Of a DNA stretch of 64,000 nucleotides, positions 27,053 to 36,297 are shown one piece after another. The stretch is taken from positions 367,155 to 431,154 of the forward strand of contig JACPOQ010000028.1 in the NCBI GenBank assembly GCA_016191435.1, in the 5' to 3' direction. Source of the stretch: Chloroflexota bacterium (GTDB lineage Bacteria; Chloroflexota; Dehalococcoidia; Tepidiformales; Tepidiformaceae). Every line of letters begins with the position of its first letter. Position 1 is the first letter of the stretch. Both the position numbers and the translations under genes were made by a program. The notes under the pieces were generated by a model. It saw only the letters and a program-made list of their open reading frames with translations. It was not told the DNA's origin and did not search any database.

Positions 27053-28003
27053 ATGGAACGGCCGCTCCCGCCTGCGCGTGCACTTCGGGCCGCCGCGATA
27101 CTGGTCCGGGATGGCTCGCTCGACCGCATCGCCGACAGCCGCGCGCTTCTGATCCTCCAGTCCGGGTTGCTCCTCGCGATGACCGCGACGGTCGCGACGC
27201 GGTTCTGGCAGGACAACGACTGGGCTGGCGCGGCGCTCGTCGGTGCAACTGCGGCGGTTTGGGCCCCGGAAGTCCGCCGCCGCCGTATGCGGGCGTGGTG
27301 GTTTGTGTACGTCGCGGGGATCTTCGTCTACACGCTGCTGCGGGCCATCGCGGATGAGACCGGAATCCCTATCCGCACCGGCTACGCGATCAGCGGCGAC
27401 CGCTTCCTCTTCTTCGGGAGCGAGCCCGTCCAGTGGCTCCAGGCCCGGTTCTTCTCGACCACGCGGATCTCGCCGCTGGACATCTTCGCGGTCCAGGTGC
27501 ATTGGTCGTTCTTCGTCGCACCGCACGTCGCCGCGGTGTTCATTTATCTCCGGCACCGGGCCCAATTTCCGCGTTACACCATCGCCGTCGTCGGGACGAT
27601 GTACCTGGGTCTGCTGCTATTCTTCCTCGTGCCCACGACACCGCCATGGCTCGCCGGCCAGCAGGGCGGGCTTTCGGGCGTCTACCGCGTCATGGATTTC
27701 GTCGGCGGGCGGGTGAATAGCGGCACCTACCAGAGCTTCTACGCGTCGCTGGCCGAACCGAACTCCGTGGCGGCGATGCCATCGATCCACATGGGCGTGA
27801 CGTTCGCGATGTACCTCTGGGCGCGCGAAGCGCGGCCGCGGCTGGCGTGGGTGCTGCTCGCCTACAGCGGCGTGATGGCCTTCTCGCTCGTCTACCTGGC
27901 CGAGCATTACGTCCTTGATCTGCTCGCCGGGATGGCGCTCGCCACGGTCTGCCACCTGGCGGCGCGCCGCTGGCTACCGGCCGTGGCGCCAGCGCCGGGC
28001 TAA
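27053..28003 (+). CDS. PAP2 superfamily membrane phosphatase/transferase (Aur1/Ipt1-like)
   Basis: 316 residues, about six membrane helices. The phosphatase signature is split as usual: MPSIHMG (about 240-246) and later EHYVLDLLAG carry the catalytic His residues. The long N-terminal region with a wide spacing matches the inositolphosphotransferase-like PAP2_3 type rather than the short lipid phosphate phosphatases. It may release or transfer phosphate on a polyprenyl or inositol lipid. Its stop overlaps the convergent cheR stop by 3 nt. Confidence 0.85.
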   Translation: MERPLPPARALRAAAILVRDGSLDRIADSRALLILQSGLLLAMTATVATRFWQDNDWAGAALVGATAAVWAPEVRRRRMRAWWFVYVAGIFVYTLLRAIADETGIPIRTGYAISGDRFLFFGSEPVQWLQARFFSTTRISPLDIFAVQVHWSFFVAPHVAAVFIYLRHRAQFPRYTIAVVGTMYLGLLLFFLVPTTPPWLAGQQGGLSGVYRVMDFVGGRVNSGTYQSFYASLAEPNSVAAMPSIHMGVTFAMYLWAREARPRLAWVLLAYSGVMAFSLVYLAEHYVLDLLAGMALATVCHLAARRWLPAVAPAPG

Positions 28004-28797
28004 GCGGCGCGCCGGTAGATGCTCGTGCCGGCGGAGAAAAAGCCGAAGTCCTGCGAGCGCATGATCATCTCGCTGCCACCGATGAAAAGGTAGCCGCCCG
28101 GTCGCAGCGCTTTTGCGAAGCCCGCAAAGATCTTCTGCTTCGCCACCTCCGTGAAATAGATGACGACGTTGCGGCAGAGGATGATGTCCATGTCCTGCGG
28201 GTAGGGGTCGCTGAGCAGGTCCTGGCGGCGGAACGTGACGCGTCGCTTCACCTCCTCGGTGACGCTATAGACGCCGTCCTTCTCCGTGAAGTAGCGCCGC
28301 AGCATCAGCGGCGGCACCGAGCGCACGTCCGGGGCAATGTACCCCGTCCCGGCCCGCGCTCGCGCCAGCACCGGCATGTCGACATCCGTAGCGAGCACCG
28401 TGTGGGCGCCCCGCGGGTCGACATCGTTGAGGACCATGGAGAGCGTGTACGGCTCGCAGCCCAGCGAGCAGCCGGCGCTCCAGAGTCGCAGCGTCCGCCG
28501 TTCCCCGAGCAGCAGCGGGATGATCCTCGTGCGGAGGTCGTCGAAGCGTTCCGCCTGCCGGAAGAACTCGGTCACGTTGATGGTGAGCGTGTCGCGCACG
28601 TCGGCGAGCAACGCCATGTCGCTGGCGATGGCCGCGGCGAATGCCGGCCAGGAGGCGAGCCCCCGGCGGGACATGACGCTCGCCAGCCGCCGCTTCATCT
28701 GTGGTTCCTTGTACTGGGCGAGCGGCACGCCAATGGCGCGCTCGAGTGCGCCGCGGAAGGCGATCCACTCGTGGTCCATCGGGCCGTCCGCCGTCAT
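28000..28797 (-). CDS. cheR: chemotaxis protein methyltransferase
   Basis: 265 residues. Uses SAM to methylate glutamates of chemoreceptors in adaptation. An N-terminal all-helical domain (about 5-70) is followed by the methyltransferase domain with LWSAGCSLGCEPYTLSM (the usual GCSTGEEPYS, one Glu replaced by Cys), NVTEFFR, and DIILCRNVVIYF. The ATG overlaps the cheB stop (ATGA, 28794-28797), so methylation and demethylation enzymes are coupled. It is the last gene of the operon. Confidence 0.95.
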   Translation of the reverse strand: MTADGPMDHEWIAFRGALERAIGVPLAQYKEPQMKRRLASVMSRRGLASWPAFAAAIASDMALLADVRDTLTINVTEFFRQAERFDDLRTRIIPLLLGERRTLRLWSAGCSLGCEPYTLSMVLNDVDPRGAHTVLATDVDMPVLARARAGTGYIAPDVRSVPPLMLRRYFTEKDGVYSVTEEVKRRVTFRRQDLLSDPYPQDMDIILCRNVVIYFTEVAKQKIFAGFAKALRPGGYLFIGGSEMIMRSQDFGFFSAGTSIYRRAA

Positions 28798-29873
28798 ATC
28801 ACGGCCCCCTGGGGCGAAACTGCCCGCACGATTGCAGCCGCAATGTGCTCGAGCGAGCATTCGTATGCCTGTCGCGTCCGTTCTTTGGCGACGCGCGGCA
28901 TGCCGTAGACGACGCTGCTCGCTTCGTCCTGCACGATCACGCGGCCGCTGGCGCGCTCGATGGAGGCGGCGCCTTCGGCGCCATCCTTCCCCATGCCCGT
29001 GAGAATGACGGCCACGGCGCGACGGCCATAGGCGTCGGCGACAGACTCGAGCGTGACATCGACTGCCGGGCGCACGCCGTGCAGCGGGGGGCGCTGGTTC
29101 AGCCGGATGTGCTTGTCCCGGCCGACGACAAGGTGGTGGTCGCCGGGGGCGACCAGGACGAGGCCCGCCGCGACCACATCGCCGTCCGCGGCTTCCCGCA
29201 CGGCCAGGTTCGAAAGCGCATCGAGGCGGCGGGAGAGCGCACTGGTGAAGCCGGCGGGCATGTGCTGCACCACCACGACGCCGGCGCCGAGGGATGCGGG
29301 CAGGTGCGGCACCACTTCGGTCAGCGCCGGCGGCCCACCCGTCGACGAGCCAATGACGACGATGCCCGCGCTGGGGATGGTGGAAATGGACCCGCCGGGA
29401 CGGGGACCAGCAGGCCGCGGAGGCAGCGACGCGGGACCGGCGCGCCGGACGCGCGCGGCGCTCGCACGTACGATCGCCTGCGCGAGCTGGTCACTCACGT
29501 TCGCGAGGTCGTGGCTGAGGCCACTGGGCTTGGCCACGCATTCGACGGCGCCCGCTTCGAGTGCGCGAATCGCCGTTTCGGTACCGAGGGCCGTGAGTGT
29601 ACTTACCATAACGACAGGGGTCGGCACGGTCTTCATGATCTCCGTGACCGCGCTCACGCCATCCAGCTTCGGCATCTCGACGTCCATGGTGACGACATCC
29701 GGCCGGAGTTCGAGGACGCGCCGCACGCCGTCGACGCCATCGGCGGCGGTGCCCACGACGGTGCACCCCGGGATGGCGTTGATCATGCGCTCCAGCGTCC
29801 GCCGCATGAAGGCGGAGTCATCGACAATCAGGACGCGTGCCGTCCTCGAGCTGGCGAGCAGAGGCGCTGCCAT
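28794..29873 (-). CDS. cheB: chemotaxis response regulator protein-glutamate methylesterase
   Basis: 359 residues. Receiver domain with phospho-acceptor Asp64 (VTMDVEMP) and DD at 18-19; a linker (about 140-170, Pro/Arg-rich); and a CheB methylesterase domain whose catalytic Ser lies in GSSTGGPPAL (176-185), with VVQHMP and LTGMGKDGA for the other triad residues. It demethylates receptor glutamates when phosphorylated by CheA and may deamidate glutamines. It starts 3 nt after the cheY stop. Confidence 0.96.
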   Translation of the reverse strand: MAAPLLASSRTARVLIVDDSAFMRRTLERMINAIPGCTVVGTAADGVDGVRRVLELRPDVVTMDVEMPKLDGVSAVTEIMKTVPTPVVMVSTLTALGTETAIRALEAGAVECVAKPSGLSHDLANVSDQLAQAIVRASAARVRRAGPASLPPRPAGPRPGGSISTIPSAGIVVIGSSTGGPPALTEVVPHLPASLGAGVVVVQHMPAGFTSALSRRLDALSNLAVREAADGDVVAAGLVLVAPGDHHLVVGRDKHIRLNQRPPLHGVRPAVDVTLESVADAYGRRAVAVILTGMGKDGAEGAASIERASGRVIVQDEASSVVYGMPRVAKERTRQAYECSLEHIAAAIVRAVSPQGAVI

Positions 29874-29876
29874 GGC

Positions 29877-30233
29877 TCAGGCGCAGAGCTTGCTGACGGC
29901 GGCGAGGACGCGGTCCCCTTCGCAGGGCTTCACGAGGAAGTCCCGTGCGCCGCTCTTCACAGCCTCGAGCACGATCTGCTGCTGGCCGAGCGCCGTCACC
30001 ATCGCCACGCGCGCCGAGGGGTCGTGCGCGCGAATCTCCTTGAGCGCAGTGAGGCCGTCCATCTCGGGCATGGTGATATCCATGAGCACGGCATCCGGGC
30101 GGCTTCCCTTGTACTTCTGGACCGCATCGATGCCGTTCTCCGCCTGCACGACCTCGTAACCGGCTTCGGCGAGGATCTTCGACATGCGCATCCGCATGAA
30201 TGCAGCGTCATCAACCACGAGAATCGTTGCCAT
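29877..30233 (-). CDS. cheY: chemotaxis response regulator CheY
   Basis: 118 residues, a single receiver domain. Phospho-acceptor Asp52 in AVLMDITMP, acidic pair DD at 8-9, Thr in MVTALGQ, and the conserved Lys in FLVKPCEG. Carries the CheA phosphate to the motor switch (FliM) or another output. GGAG lies eight bases before the ATG. The adjacent operon encodes FliM, CheC and CheX, which would be its target and phosphatases. Confidence 0.95.
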   Translation of the reverse strand: MATILVVDDAAFMRMRMSKILAEAGYEVVQAENGIDAVQKYKGSRPDAVLMDITMPEMDGLTALKEIRAHDPSARVAMVTALGQQQIVLEAVKSGARDFLVKPCEGDRVLAAVSKLCA

Positions 30234-30244
30234 CCGGGGTACTC

Positions 30245-30751
30245 CTACAGTTCGGTGGGGGATGAGGCTGCGGTGCGGACGTAGGTCCGGCCCACGCCGA
30301 TGTGGACTTCGAAGGTGCGGCCTTTGACGCCGCCGAGGTCTTCAGCCGCGGGCCGAAGCCCGTGGCGCAGAAGGCGTTCTTTGATAGCTTCGGCATTCCG
30401 CTCGCCGATCTTGAATTTCCCGGCGTTCGCGGCGCCAAGGACCGCCGCGCCGCCCACCATCTTCACCGTGAGCCGCCCCTTGAGCGCACCGCCCTCCACC
30501 ATCCGCCGGATAAGCGAATCGATGCCGATATCGGCGAAACGCGCCGGCTCGCGGCCATCGCAGCCGCGGCCTTCGGAGTCCGGCAACAGGATGTGCACCA
30601 GGCCGCCGAGTCGGAGCGATGGGTCGTACGCGCTCACGCCCACGCACGAGCCAAGGCCATAGGCCACCAGGACCTCGCCCGCATCGCTGCTGACGGCGAG
30701 CTGACCAATCCCCACCGATATCCGGCGGAGTTCGGAGGCTAATGCTGTCAC
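30245..30751 (-). CDS. cheD: chemoreceptor glutamine deamidase
   Basis: 168 residues from a GTG that overlaps the cheC stop (GTGA). Deamidates receptor glutamines and, with CheC, tunes CheY-P levels. GLGSCVGVSAYDP carries the catalytic Cys; LGGLVHILLPDS carries the catalytic His. VKMVGGAAVL and GVKGRTFEVHIGVGRTYVR are typical C-terminal blocks. The pairing of cheC and cheD matches Bacillus and Thermotoga systems in which the two proteins bind each other. Confidence 0.95.
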   Translation of the reverse strand: MTALASELRRISVGIGQLAVSSDAGEVLVAYGLGSCVGVSAYDPSLRLGGLVHILLPDSEGRGCDGREPARFADIGIDSLIRRMVEGGALKGRLTVKMVGGAAVLGAANAGKFKIGERNAEAIKERLLRHGLRPAAEDLGGVKGRTFEVHIGVGRTYVRTAASSPTEL

Positions 30752-31350
30752 GCTGCATGCTCCTTGAGGAGCGCCAGGCAGAGCGGGTCCGGCGCGAGGA
30801 TGAGCAGGCCCGCGGTCGCGCCGCTGGTGTCTTCGAAGACGGTGTCGATCATCACGACATCGCCGCCCTGTGAGAGGATCTCGGCATAGACGCTCTGGAC
30901 GAGCGCGATGGCGATGTCGTGGAGGATCACCGGGGGGCTCGGGTGGAGGACCAGGCCGGTGTAATCGCCGAGCGCGTTGACGAACGCCGAGCCGACGATG
31001 TTCGAAAGTTCGCCGATCGCGGATTCCGCGAGTTCGTCGGGCTCCGCCGTGGTGCCGGGCGCTTCCCCGCACATCAGGTCCACACATTCGAGCGCGCGGC
31101 CGATGGGGAACAACAGCATGACGTGGCCGGAGATGTCGCCGCTCATGGAGAGATAGGCGCCAAGAACGATGCTCTCTTCGCCGCCCACCGCGTCGCAGGC
31201 GTCGGCCTTTGTGCCGATCCGGACGCTGGGGATGTGGATGGTGATCTCCTGGCCCATGAGCCCGCTGAGGCCGCGGCCCGCGCGCACCGCGCCATCGCGA
31301 GCAACGCGTGAGAGCGTCCCGGTTATCGTTTCGGCGAGCGAAGCATTCAT
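30748..31350 (-). CDS. cheC: CheY-P phosphatase CheC
   Basis: 200 residues. Member of the CheC/CheX/FliY phosphatase family. The motif (D/S)xxxExxN is present once as SAIGELSN in ESAIGELSNIVGSAFVN; the usual second copy in the C-terminal half is not recognisable, so activity may be single-sited. ATG 31350 follows AGGAGG by four bases; the longer frame to 31716 is inside cheA and not coding. Its stop overlaps the cheD GTG. It lies 23 nt after cheA. Confidence 0.93.
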   Translation of the reverse strand: MNASLAETITGTLSRVARDGAVRAGRGLSGLMGQEITIHIPSVRIGTKADACDAVGGEESIVLGAYLSMSGDISGHVMLLFPIGRALECVDLMCGEAPGTTAEPDELAESAIGELSNIVGSAFVNALGDYTGLVLHPSPPVILHDIAIALVQSVYAEILSQGGDVVMIDTVFEDTSGATAGLLILAPDPLCLALLKEHAA

Positions 31351-31373
31351 CGTTCCTCCTGCGGCCGGTCCGG

Positions 31374-33475
31374 CTATGCCGCGGCCCGCGATTGTTCGTT
31401 GATAAGGCTCGCCATATCGATAATCAGCCCCAGCGTCCCATCCCCGAGGATGGTGGCCCCGGTGAGCCCGCGGCGGTTGCCGATCAGGTCGCCGAGGGAC
31501 TTCACCACCACGTCCTGCTCGCCGACCAGGCGGTCGACATAAAACGCAACTTGCCGCTCGCCGTGCCGTGCCGCCACGACACAGCGCGGCTGCGCCTCCG
31601 CGGACGGCCGAGCATCGCCGAGGGCTTCGGCGAGGTCCACGAGCGGGAGCAGCTTGCCGCGCAGCCTGAGCGTCCGGTGCCCGTTGACCGAGTGGACATC
31701 GGCGTCGTGTCGGCAAGCGCCTCCGTGACCGACACGAGCGGCATGGCGTAGACCGTGTTGTTCGCGACCACCATGAGGGCCTTCGTCGTTGCGAGCGTCA
31801 GGGGGAGCTGGATGATGATCTCGCTCCCTTTGCCGGGCGTGCTGTGAATGGTCACCTGGCCGTTTAGCCGTTCAATGTTGGTCCGCACGATGTCCATGCC
31901 GACGCCACGCCCGGAGACATCCGAGAGCACCCGGGCCGTCGAGAGGCCTGGGTAGAAGACATACTGGAGGACGGCCTCATCGCTCGCGGCGTCCGCGACT
32001 TCGCGCGAAACGATCCCGCGCTCGACGGCCTTGCGGCGGAGGGTCTGGCAATCGATGCCCTTGCCGTCGTCTTTGACGGAGAGGTAGATATACGTCTCCT
32101 GGTTCCACGCCGTCACCGTGACGAGGCCGGTCTCGGGCTTGCCCGCTTCGCGCCGTTGCTCGGGTGTCTCAATGCCGTGATCGACCGCGTTCCGGAGGAT
32201 GTGGACCAGCGGGTCCGAGATCTCTTCGATAACCGAGCGGTCAAGCTCGGTCTCTTCGCCGGCCGTGATCAGCTCGACCTTCTTGCCGCATTTCGTGGCG
32301 ACATCGCGGACCAGGCGCGGGAGCCGCGTGAGCACTGAGCGCACCGGCAGCATGCGGCTGCGCATGATTTCGTCCTGGAGCTCGTCCGTGATGCGGGCGA
32401 GGTGCGATGTCGTCTCTTCGAAGTTCTCGGTCAGCTCCGAAAGGTTGGCGTCCTTGAGCACCGCCGAAAGCGCCTCGCGGATCTGTTGGAGGCGGGTGCG
32501 GTCGATGACGAGCTCGCCGACAAGGTTCATGAGGCCGTCCAGCCGTTCCACGTCGATGCGGACCGACTGCGCGGTTTTTTTCATGGGGCCGCGGGCATCC
32601 GCGGGGCCGTGATCGGCCTCGACGATCGTCAGTTGCGGCCGGGAGGCCGCGTCTGCTTCGGCCACAGTCTGCCGGGCGTCCAGCGCGAGCGGCCTGGCCA
32701 GGTCATCGCTGCTCAGCGTGCGCACAGCCACCGAAGCGACGTCCGACACGACGGCAATGGCGGTGCGAAGCTGTTCCTCGCTCGCCGGGGACGTGAGCAA
32801 CCCGGCGAACAATAGCTCGCCGGCGCCGCTTTCGAGGATGGCGCGCTCGGGCGAGGTCCACGTCAGGGTGCCGAGGGAATCGAGTTCCTGGAGTGCCTGG
32901 TAGCAGCGAATGCCGGGCAGTTGTGAATCGGGCGCGAACCGCACTTCGACCAGGCACGCGTTCTTCCCGTGTTGCATCTGCTCGAGCGTGGCGGCCACGG
33001 CGCTATCGGTGAGGCGCACCAGATAGGCGGGCTGCCCATCGTCTTCAGCCGGTGTAGTCAGGGTTTCCTGCACCAGGAGCGCCTGCAGATCCGCTTCGAG
33101 GCGCCGGATATCGAGGCCTGAATCGATGCGCGTCTTCACCTCGTTCGCGAGCACTCGGAGGGCGTCCAGGGCGGCAAGCAGGGCATCGACGACGTGGGCC
33201 GCCGGCGCGAGCCGCTGCTGGCGGACAAGGTCAAGGACGCTCTCCATGGCGTGCGTAAGGCTCGCCATCTTGCGATGGCCGATGGTCGCCGAGGAGCCCT
33301 TGAGCGTATGGGCGGCGCGAAAGATTTGCTGGACGAGGTCCAGGTCCGGCTCGCCTTCGAGCTGCACCAGCGTGGCATCGAGCAACTCGAGCTGCTCGTC
33401 GGTCTCTTCGCAAAACAGCTTGAGGTCGTCGTCATCCAGCTCGAACTGCAGGGTCTGGGACTTCTCTTTTGTCAT
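31374..33475 (-). pseudogene. cheA: chemotaxis histidine kinase CheA, frameshifted near 31707
   Basis: The full CheA architecture is present in two frames. Frame A (33475 down to about 31710): HPt domain with phospho-His56 in AAHTLKGSS, a CheY-binding-like middle region (about 150-260), dimerisation helices, an ATPase domain (HILRNAVDHGIE, DDGKGID, GRGVGMDIVR) and the start of the CheW-like domain (VYAMPLVSVTEALAD). Frame B (about 31705 to 31374) continues it: DADVHSVNGHRTLRLRGKLLPLVDLAEALGD to the stop. One base is missing at GCCGACACGACGCC (31701-31714). Length 2102 nt is one short of 701 codons. A sequencing error, true loss of the C-terminus, or rare slippage are all possible; there is no slippery homopolymer. 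Confidence 0.93.
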
Positions 33476-33534
33476 GCCGCAGCACTCCTCGCCGGCCCCT
33501 GTGATGGGCGGAACTTGTGAACGAAGGTCTCGTG

Positions 33535-34056
33535 TCAGGCGGCCGCGGCTTGCTGGATGTCCGTGGATTCGGTATCGGCGGGCCCATCGGCGGGGAGCAC
33601 GCCGGAGAGGTCAATCAGCGAGACGAGGCGGTCTTCCAACTTGGCGATACCGCGGAGGTAGGTGTTTTCGGGGACGCTGACGATCGCGCTCGGGAGCTCC
33701 ACCTGTTCGGCGGGGATGCGCATCACTTCGGAGACGGCGTCCACAATCAGCCCGACCATGCCGTTCGCGCTGCTGACTACCACGATGCGGGTCTCGGCGG
33801 TGTGCTCATTGGCGGCCACGCCGCAACGGCTCCGCAGGTCGATGACAGGGACCACTCGGCCGCGAAGGTTGGTGATGCCCTGTACCCATGGGTCGGAGCC
33901 GGGGATCGAGGTGATGTTCTGCATCCGCACGATCTCCTGGACCGACTGGATATCGAGCGCGTAGTACTCATCGGCGAGACGGAAAATCACGACGTGCTCT
34001 TCACTCGCTCCGGCCTTGCTCGTATCCCGGGACACGTCCGTTGCCTTCATTGCCAT
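33535..34056 (-). CDS. cheW: chemotaxis coupling protein CheW
   Basis: 173 residues. Scaffold linking receptors to CheA. A single CheW domain: VIFRLADEYYALDIQSVQEIVR, GSDPWVQGITNLRGRVVPVIDLRSRC, and AKLEDRLVSLIDLSGVLP. Start ATG 34056 has AGGAG six bases upstream; an in-frame TTG at 34059 is less likely. It is the first gene of the reverse chemotaxis operon, 59 nt before cheA. The 218-nt gap to fliM should hold both promoters. Confidence 0.95.
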   Translation of the reverse strand: MAMKATDVSRDTSKAGASEEHVVIFRLADEYYALDIQSVQEIVRMQNITSIPGSDPWVQGITNLRGRVVPVIDLRSRCGVAANEHTAETRIVVVSSANGMVGLIVDAVSEVMRIPAEQVELPSAIVSVPENTYLRGIAKLEDRLVSLIDLSGVLPADGPADTESTDIQQAAAA

Positions 34057-34274
34057 CAATCACTCCTGTCCGTGGTGCCACGCCGCGGAGGCTGGCCGCT
34101 GTATCAAGCTACGCATCGCGTGTGCATCCGAGTTATCCGGCGGCTCCCCCGTGTGGCCGGGGTAGGGCCCTGATAGGCCGGTGACAAACTAGTGCTCATT
34201 CAGGTCCAACCGTGGGGAACTCCTGTATGGGCGCTCGATACTCAACATGGGAGAGTGCCCGTCACAGGAGTCCC

Positions 34275-35321
34275 ATGGCCGCAGAGAATGCAGTCCTCAG
34301 CCAGCGCGAAATCGATGCGCTTCTGAACGCCGATATCGGCGAAATGGCGGCCGACGCAGTCGCAGTCTCAACGGCCCCGCTTGGCCGCAAAGATTCCGGC
34401 CGCCGCATCAAGCCGTACGATTTCCGCCACCCGGAAAAGCTTTCCAAGGAACAGCTTCGCGGCCTCCAGATCATCCAGCAGGGCGTCGCCAGCTCGCTGA
34501 GCGCGTCATTCTCGAGCCGCTTGCGCAGTCCGGTGGAATCCCGGCTAAGCGCGATGGAACGCGGCATCTACGAGGAATACGTCACCCAGATCGGCACGCA
34601 GGCGATCGTCATCATCATCGATATGAGCCCGTTGACGGGCTATGCGGTGGCCTCCTTCGGCCTCGATGTCGCCTTTGGCATCATCGATCGACTGCTCGGA
34701 GGCAAGGGGAAGCGGCACCTGCGCTCGCTCGACCGGGACCTCACCGACATTGAGCTGGCATTGGTCCGCCACATTGGCATCGATATCGCCCGGTCGCTCG
34801 TGGAGCCCTGGGCGCGAGTCACGGATCTGACTCCGGATGTCACCGACCTCGCCATCGGCCCACAGGTGATGCACGTTATCCCACCATCTGAATTCGTCAT
34901 AACGGCGTGGTATGAGATCCGCTTCGCGGAGCAAACGGGCGGCGTCTCGCTCTGCTTCCCATTGACGGTGCTCGAACAGATCCTCCCGAAGCTGACCGGC
35001 CAGAGCCTCTTCGACAGCCGGCCGGGCCGCACGCTTTCGCATGACGCAAGGGTGAAGCGCGAGCAGCTCATGCCGATGACCATCCCTGTCCGCGCAGTGC
35101 TCGGGACGGCTTCGATCCCGGCGAACGACGTCGCCGAGCTGAAGCCCGGTGACGTGATTGTGCTCGACCGCGACGTCGACGACCCGGTGCGGGTGTTCGT
35201 GGGCAATTGCGAGCGCTTCGCAGGTTCGCCGGGGACGCACGGCAGGCACCTGGCCCTACAGCTTTCCGGCGTTGTTGACGACGATGGATGGGTAAAGCCC
35301 TTTGAGGAAGCCTCGTCATGA
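34275..35321 (+). CDS. fliM: flagellar motor switch protein FliM
   Basis: 348 residues. Part of the C-ring; binds CheY-P. The N-terminal CheY-binding motif is LSQREIDALLNADIG (about 6-20). The middle domain has DFRHPEKLSKEQLRGLQIIQQ and MDMSPLTG-like sequence (IIDMSPLTGYAVASFGLDVAF), followed by the C-terminal SpoA domain with RVKREQLMPMTIPVRAVLG. AGGAG lies four bases before the ATG; the open frame from 34212 is non-homologous. Its stop overlaps the next ATG (ATGA). No other flagellar gene is in the window. Confidence 0.94.
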   Translation: MAAENAVLSQREIDALLNADIGEMAADAVAVSTAPLGRKDSGRRIKPYDFRHPEKLSKEQLRGLQIIQQGVASSLSASFSSRLRSPVESRLSAMERGIYEEYVTQIGTQAIVIIIDMSPLTGYAVASFGLDVAFGIIDRLLGGKGKRHLRSLDRDLTDIELALVRHIGIDIARSLVEPWARVTDLTPDVTDLAIGPQVMHVIPPSEFVITAWYEIRFAEQTGGVSLCFPLTVLEQILPKLTGQSLFDSRPGRTLSHDARVKREQLMPMTIPVRAVLGTASIPANDVAELKPGDVIVLDRDVDDPVRVFVGNCERFAGSPGTHGRHLALQLSGVVDDDGWVKPFEEASS

Positions 35322-35668
35322 GCAGCACGATTCCCGTACGCGCCGTCCTGATGTCCTCTGACATCAAGTCCGGCGCGGCGGGATTCCACCGTCTCGTCTA
35401 CAAGGTTGATGGCGGCCGTTCCGGCATGGTGATGGTCGCCGTCATGATCTCGCAGGACGCCCACCGCAAGCTTGCGGCTCAGCTCACCCGCGCCCGCCTC
35501 CAGCCGGTCGAAAAGTCGCAGTTGCTGAAGACCTGGGCGCGGTGGGAGATCGCGATGCGGCTGGAATACCACGGAGTGATCCCGCAGAACATAACGATCA
35601 CAGCCAGCGATGTGGACGATTTCGGCGCCTACGCCACCGACCTCGCGCGCACGTTGGGCGTGGGGTAA
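35318..35668 (+). CDS. unknown protein between fliM and cheX
   Basis: 116 residues. No signal peptide or membrane helix. Mixed alpha/beta: an early hydrophobic strand IPVRAVLMS, a strand at VMVAVMIS, a helix AHRKLAAQLTRARLQ, and a C-terminal segment rich in Asp (ASDVDDFGAYATDLART). No motif recognised. It overlaps the fliM stop by 4 nt (ATGA), so it is translated with fliM, and it precedes cheX. A role in the switch or in CheY dephosphorylation is inferred from position only. Confidence 0.8.
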   Translation: MSSTIPVRAVLMSSDIKSGAAGFHRLVYKVDGGRSGMVMVAVMISQDAHRKLAAQLTRARLQPVEKSQLLKTWARWEIAMRLEYHGVIPQNITITASDVDDFGAYATDLARTLGVG

Positions 35669-35741
35669 GCCTCCAATTCCACGCGCGCCCGACCGAGCGG
35701 CTGCCGGCGCATGCCGGCCGCAACCAGGGGAGATTCTAACG

Positions 35742-36263
35742 ATGCATGCAAAAGTGACGGTCGCCGAGGCAGCGCAATCCGTAGCAAACGCGCCCGAGCG
35801 GGCCCGCCTCGAACTGGTCGTGCCCTTCGTCGAAGCGGCCGCCAAAGTTATCAGCCAGGAGTGCGGCGAGACGGTTGGCAAGGGCCAGCTCTACCGCGTC
35901 CGCTCGCCGCAGACGAGCAACGACGTGAGCGTGCTAATTGCCATAACGGGCGACGTGTCGGGCCTGGTCAACTACACCATGTCGCTGGACACGGCCATCG
36001 GGTTCGCATCTCGCATGATGGGCGAACCGCTGGGCGAGTTCGACGCGATGGGTCAGAGCGCCGTCGCGGAACTGGCGAACATGATTACGGGGCAGGCCGG
36101 CATCGGCCTTGAGCGCGGCGGATTCTCCAGCGACATGTCGCCGCCGATCCTGCTGCTGGGCAACGGCAGCACGATCGCCACGTTCAACCTCACGCGGCTG
36201 GTGGTCCCGCTCGTCGTCAGTTGGGGCGAATTCGGGATCGACCTCGCGATCAAAGAAACGTAA
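35742..36263 (+). CDS. cheX: CheX-like CheY-P phosphatase
   Basis: 173 residues. CheX family with the phosphatase motif SxxxExxN as SAVAELANMI (about 104-113) in GQSAVAELANMITGQAG. Other matching segments are VPFVEAAAKVISQECGE, TGDVSGLVNYTMS and TAIGFASRMMGEP. It would remove phosphate from CheY-P as a dimer. GGGGAG lies about nine bases before the ATG. The window therefore encodes both CheC and CheX, an arrangement also found in Thermotoga. Confidence 0.9.
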   Translation: MHAKVTVAEAAQSVANAPERARLELVVPFVEAAAKVISQECGETVGKGQLYRVRSPQTSNDVSVLIAITGDVSGLVNYTMSLDTAIGFASRMMGEPLGEFDAMGQSAVAELANMITGQAGIGLERGGFSSDMSPPILLLGNGSTIATFNLTRLVVPLVVSWGEFGIDLAIKET

Positions 36264-36280
36264 GGGGGCTCAGGGGCTCA

Positions 36281-36297
36281 GGGGCCTTTCAGGCTCC
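36281..36297 (+). terminator. possible hairpin after cheX
   Basis: GGGGCCTTTCAGGCTCC can form a 7-bp stem (one G-T pair) with a 3-nt loop, 18 nt after the cheX stop. No U-tract follows. A tandem GGGGCTCA repeat immediately precedes it. It could slow polymerase or serve rho-dependent ending. Confidence 0.25.

Noticed and set aside
34057..34274. Sigma-28 flagellar promoter between cheW and fliM
   Set aside because: A GCCGGATAA-like sequence exists on the minus strand, but no TAAA box lies 11 nt upstream; only weak sigma-70-like boxes are seen.
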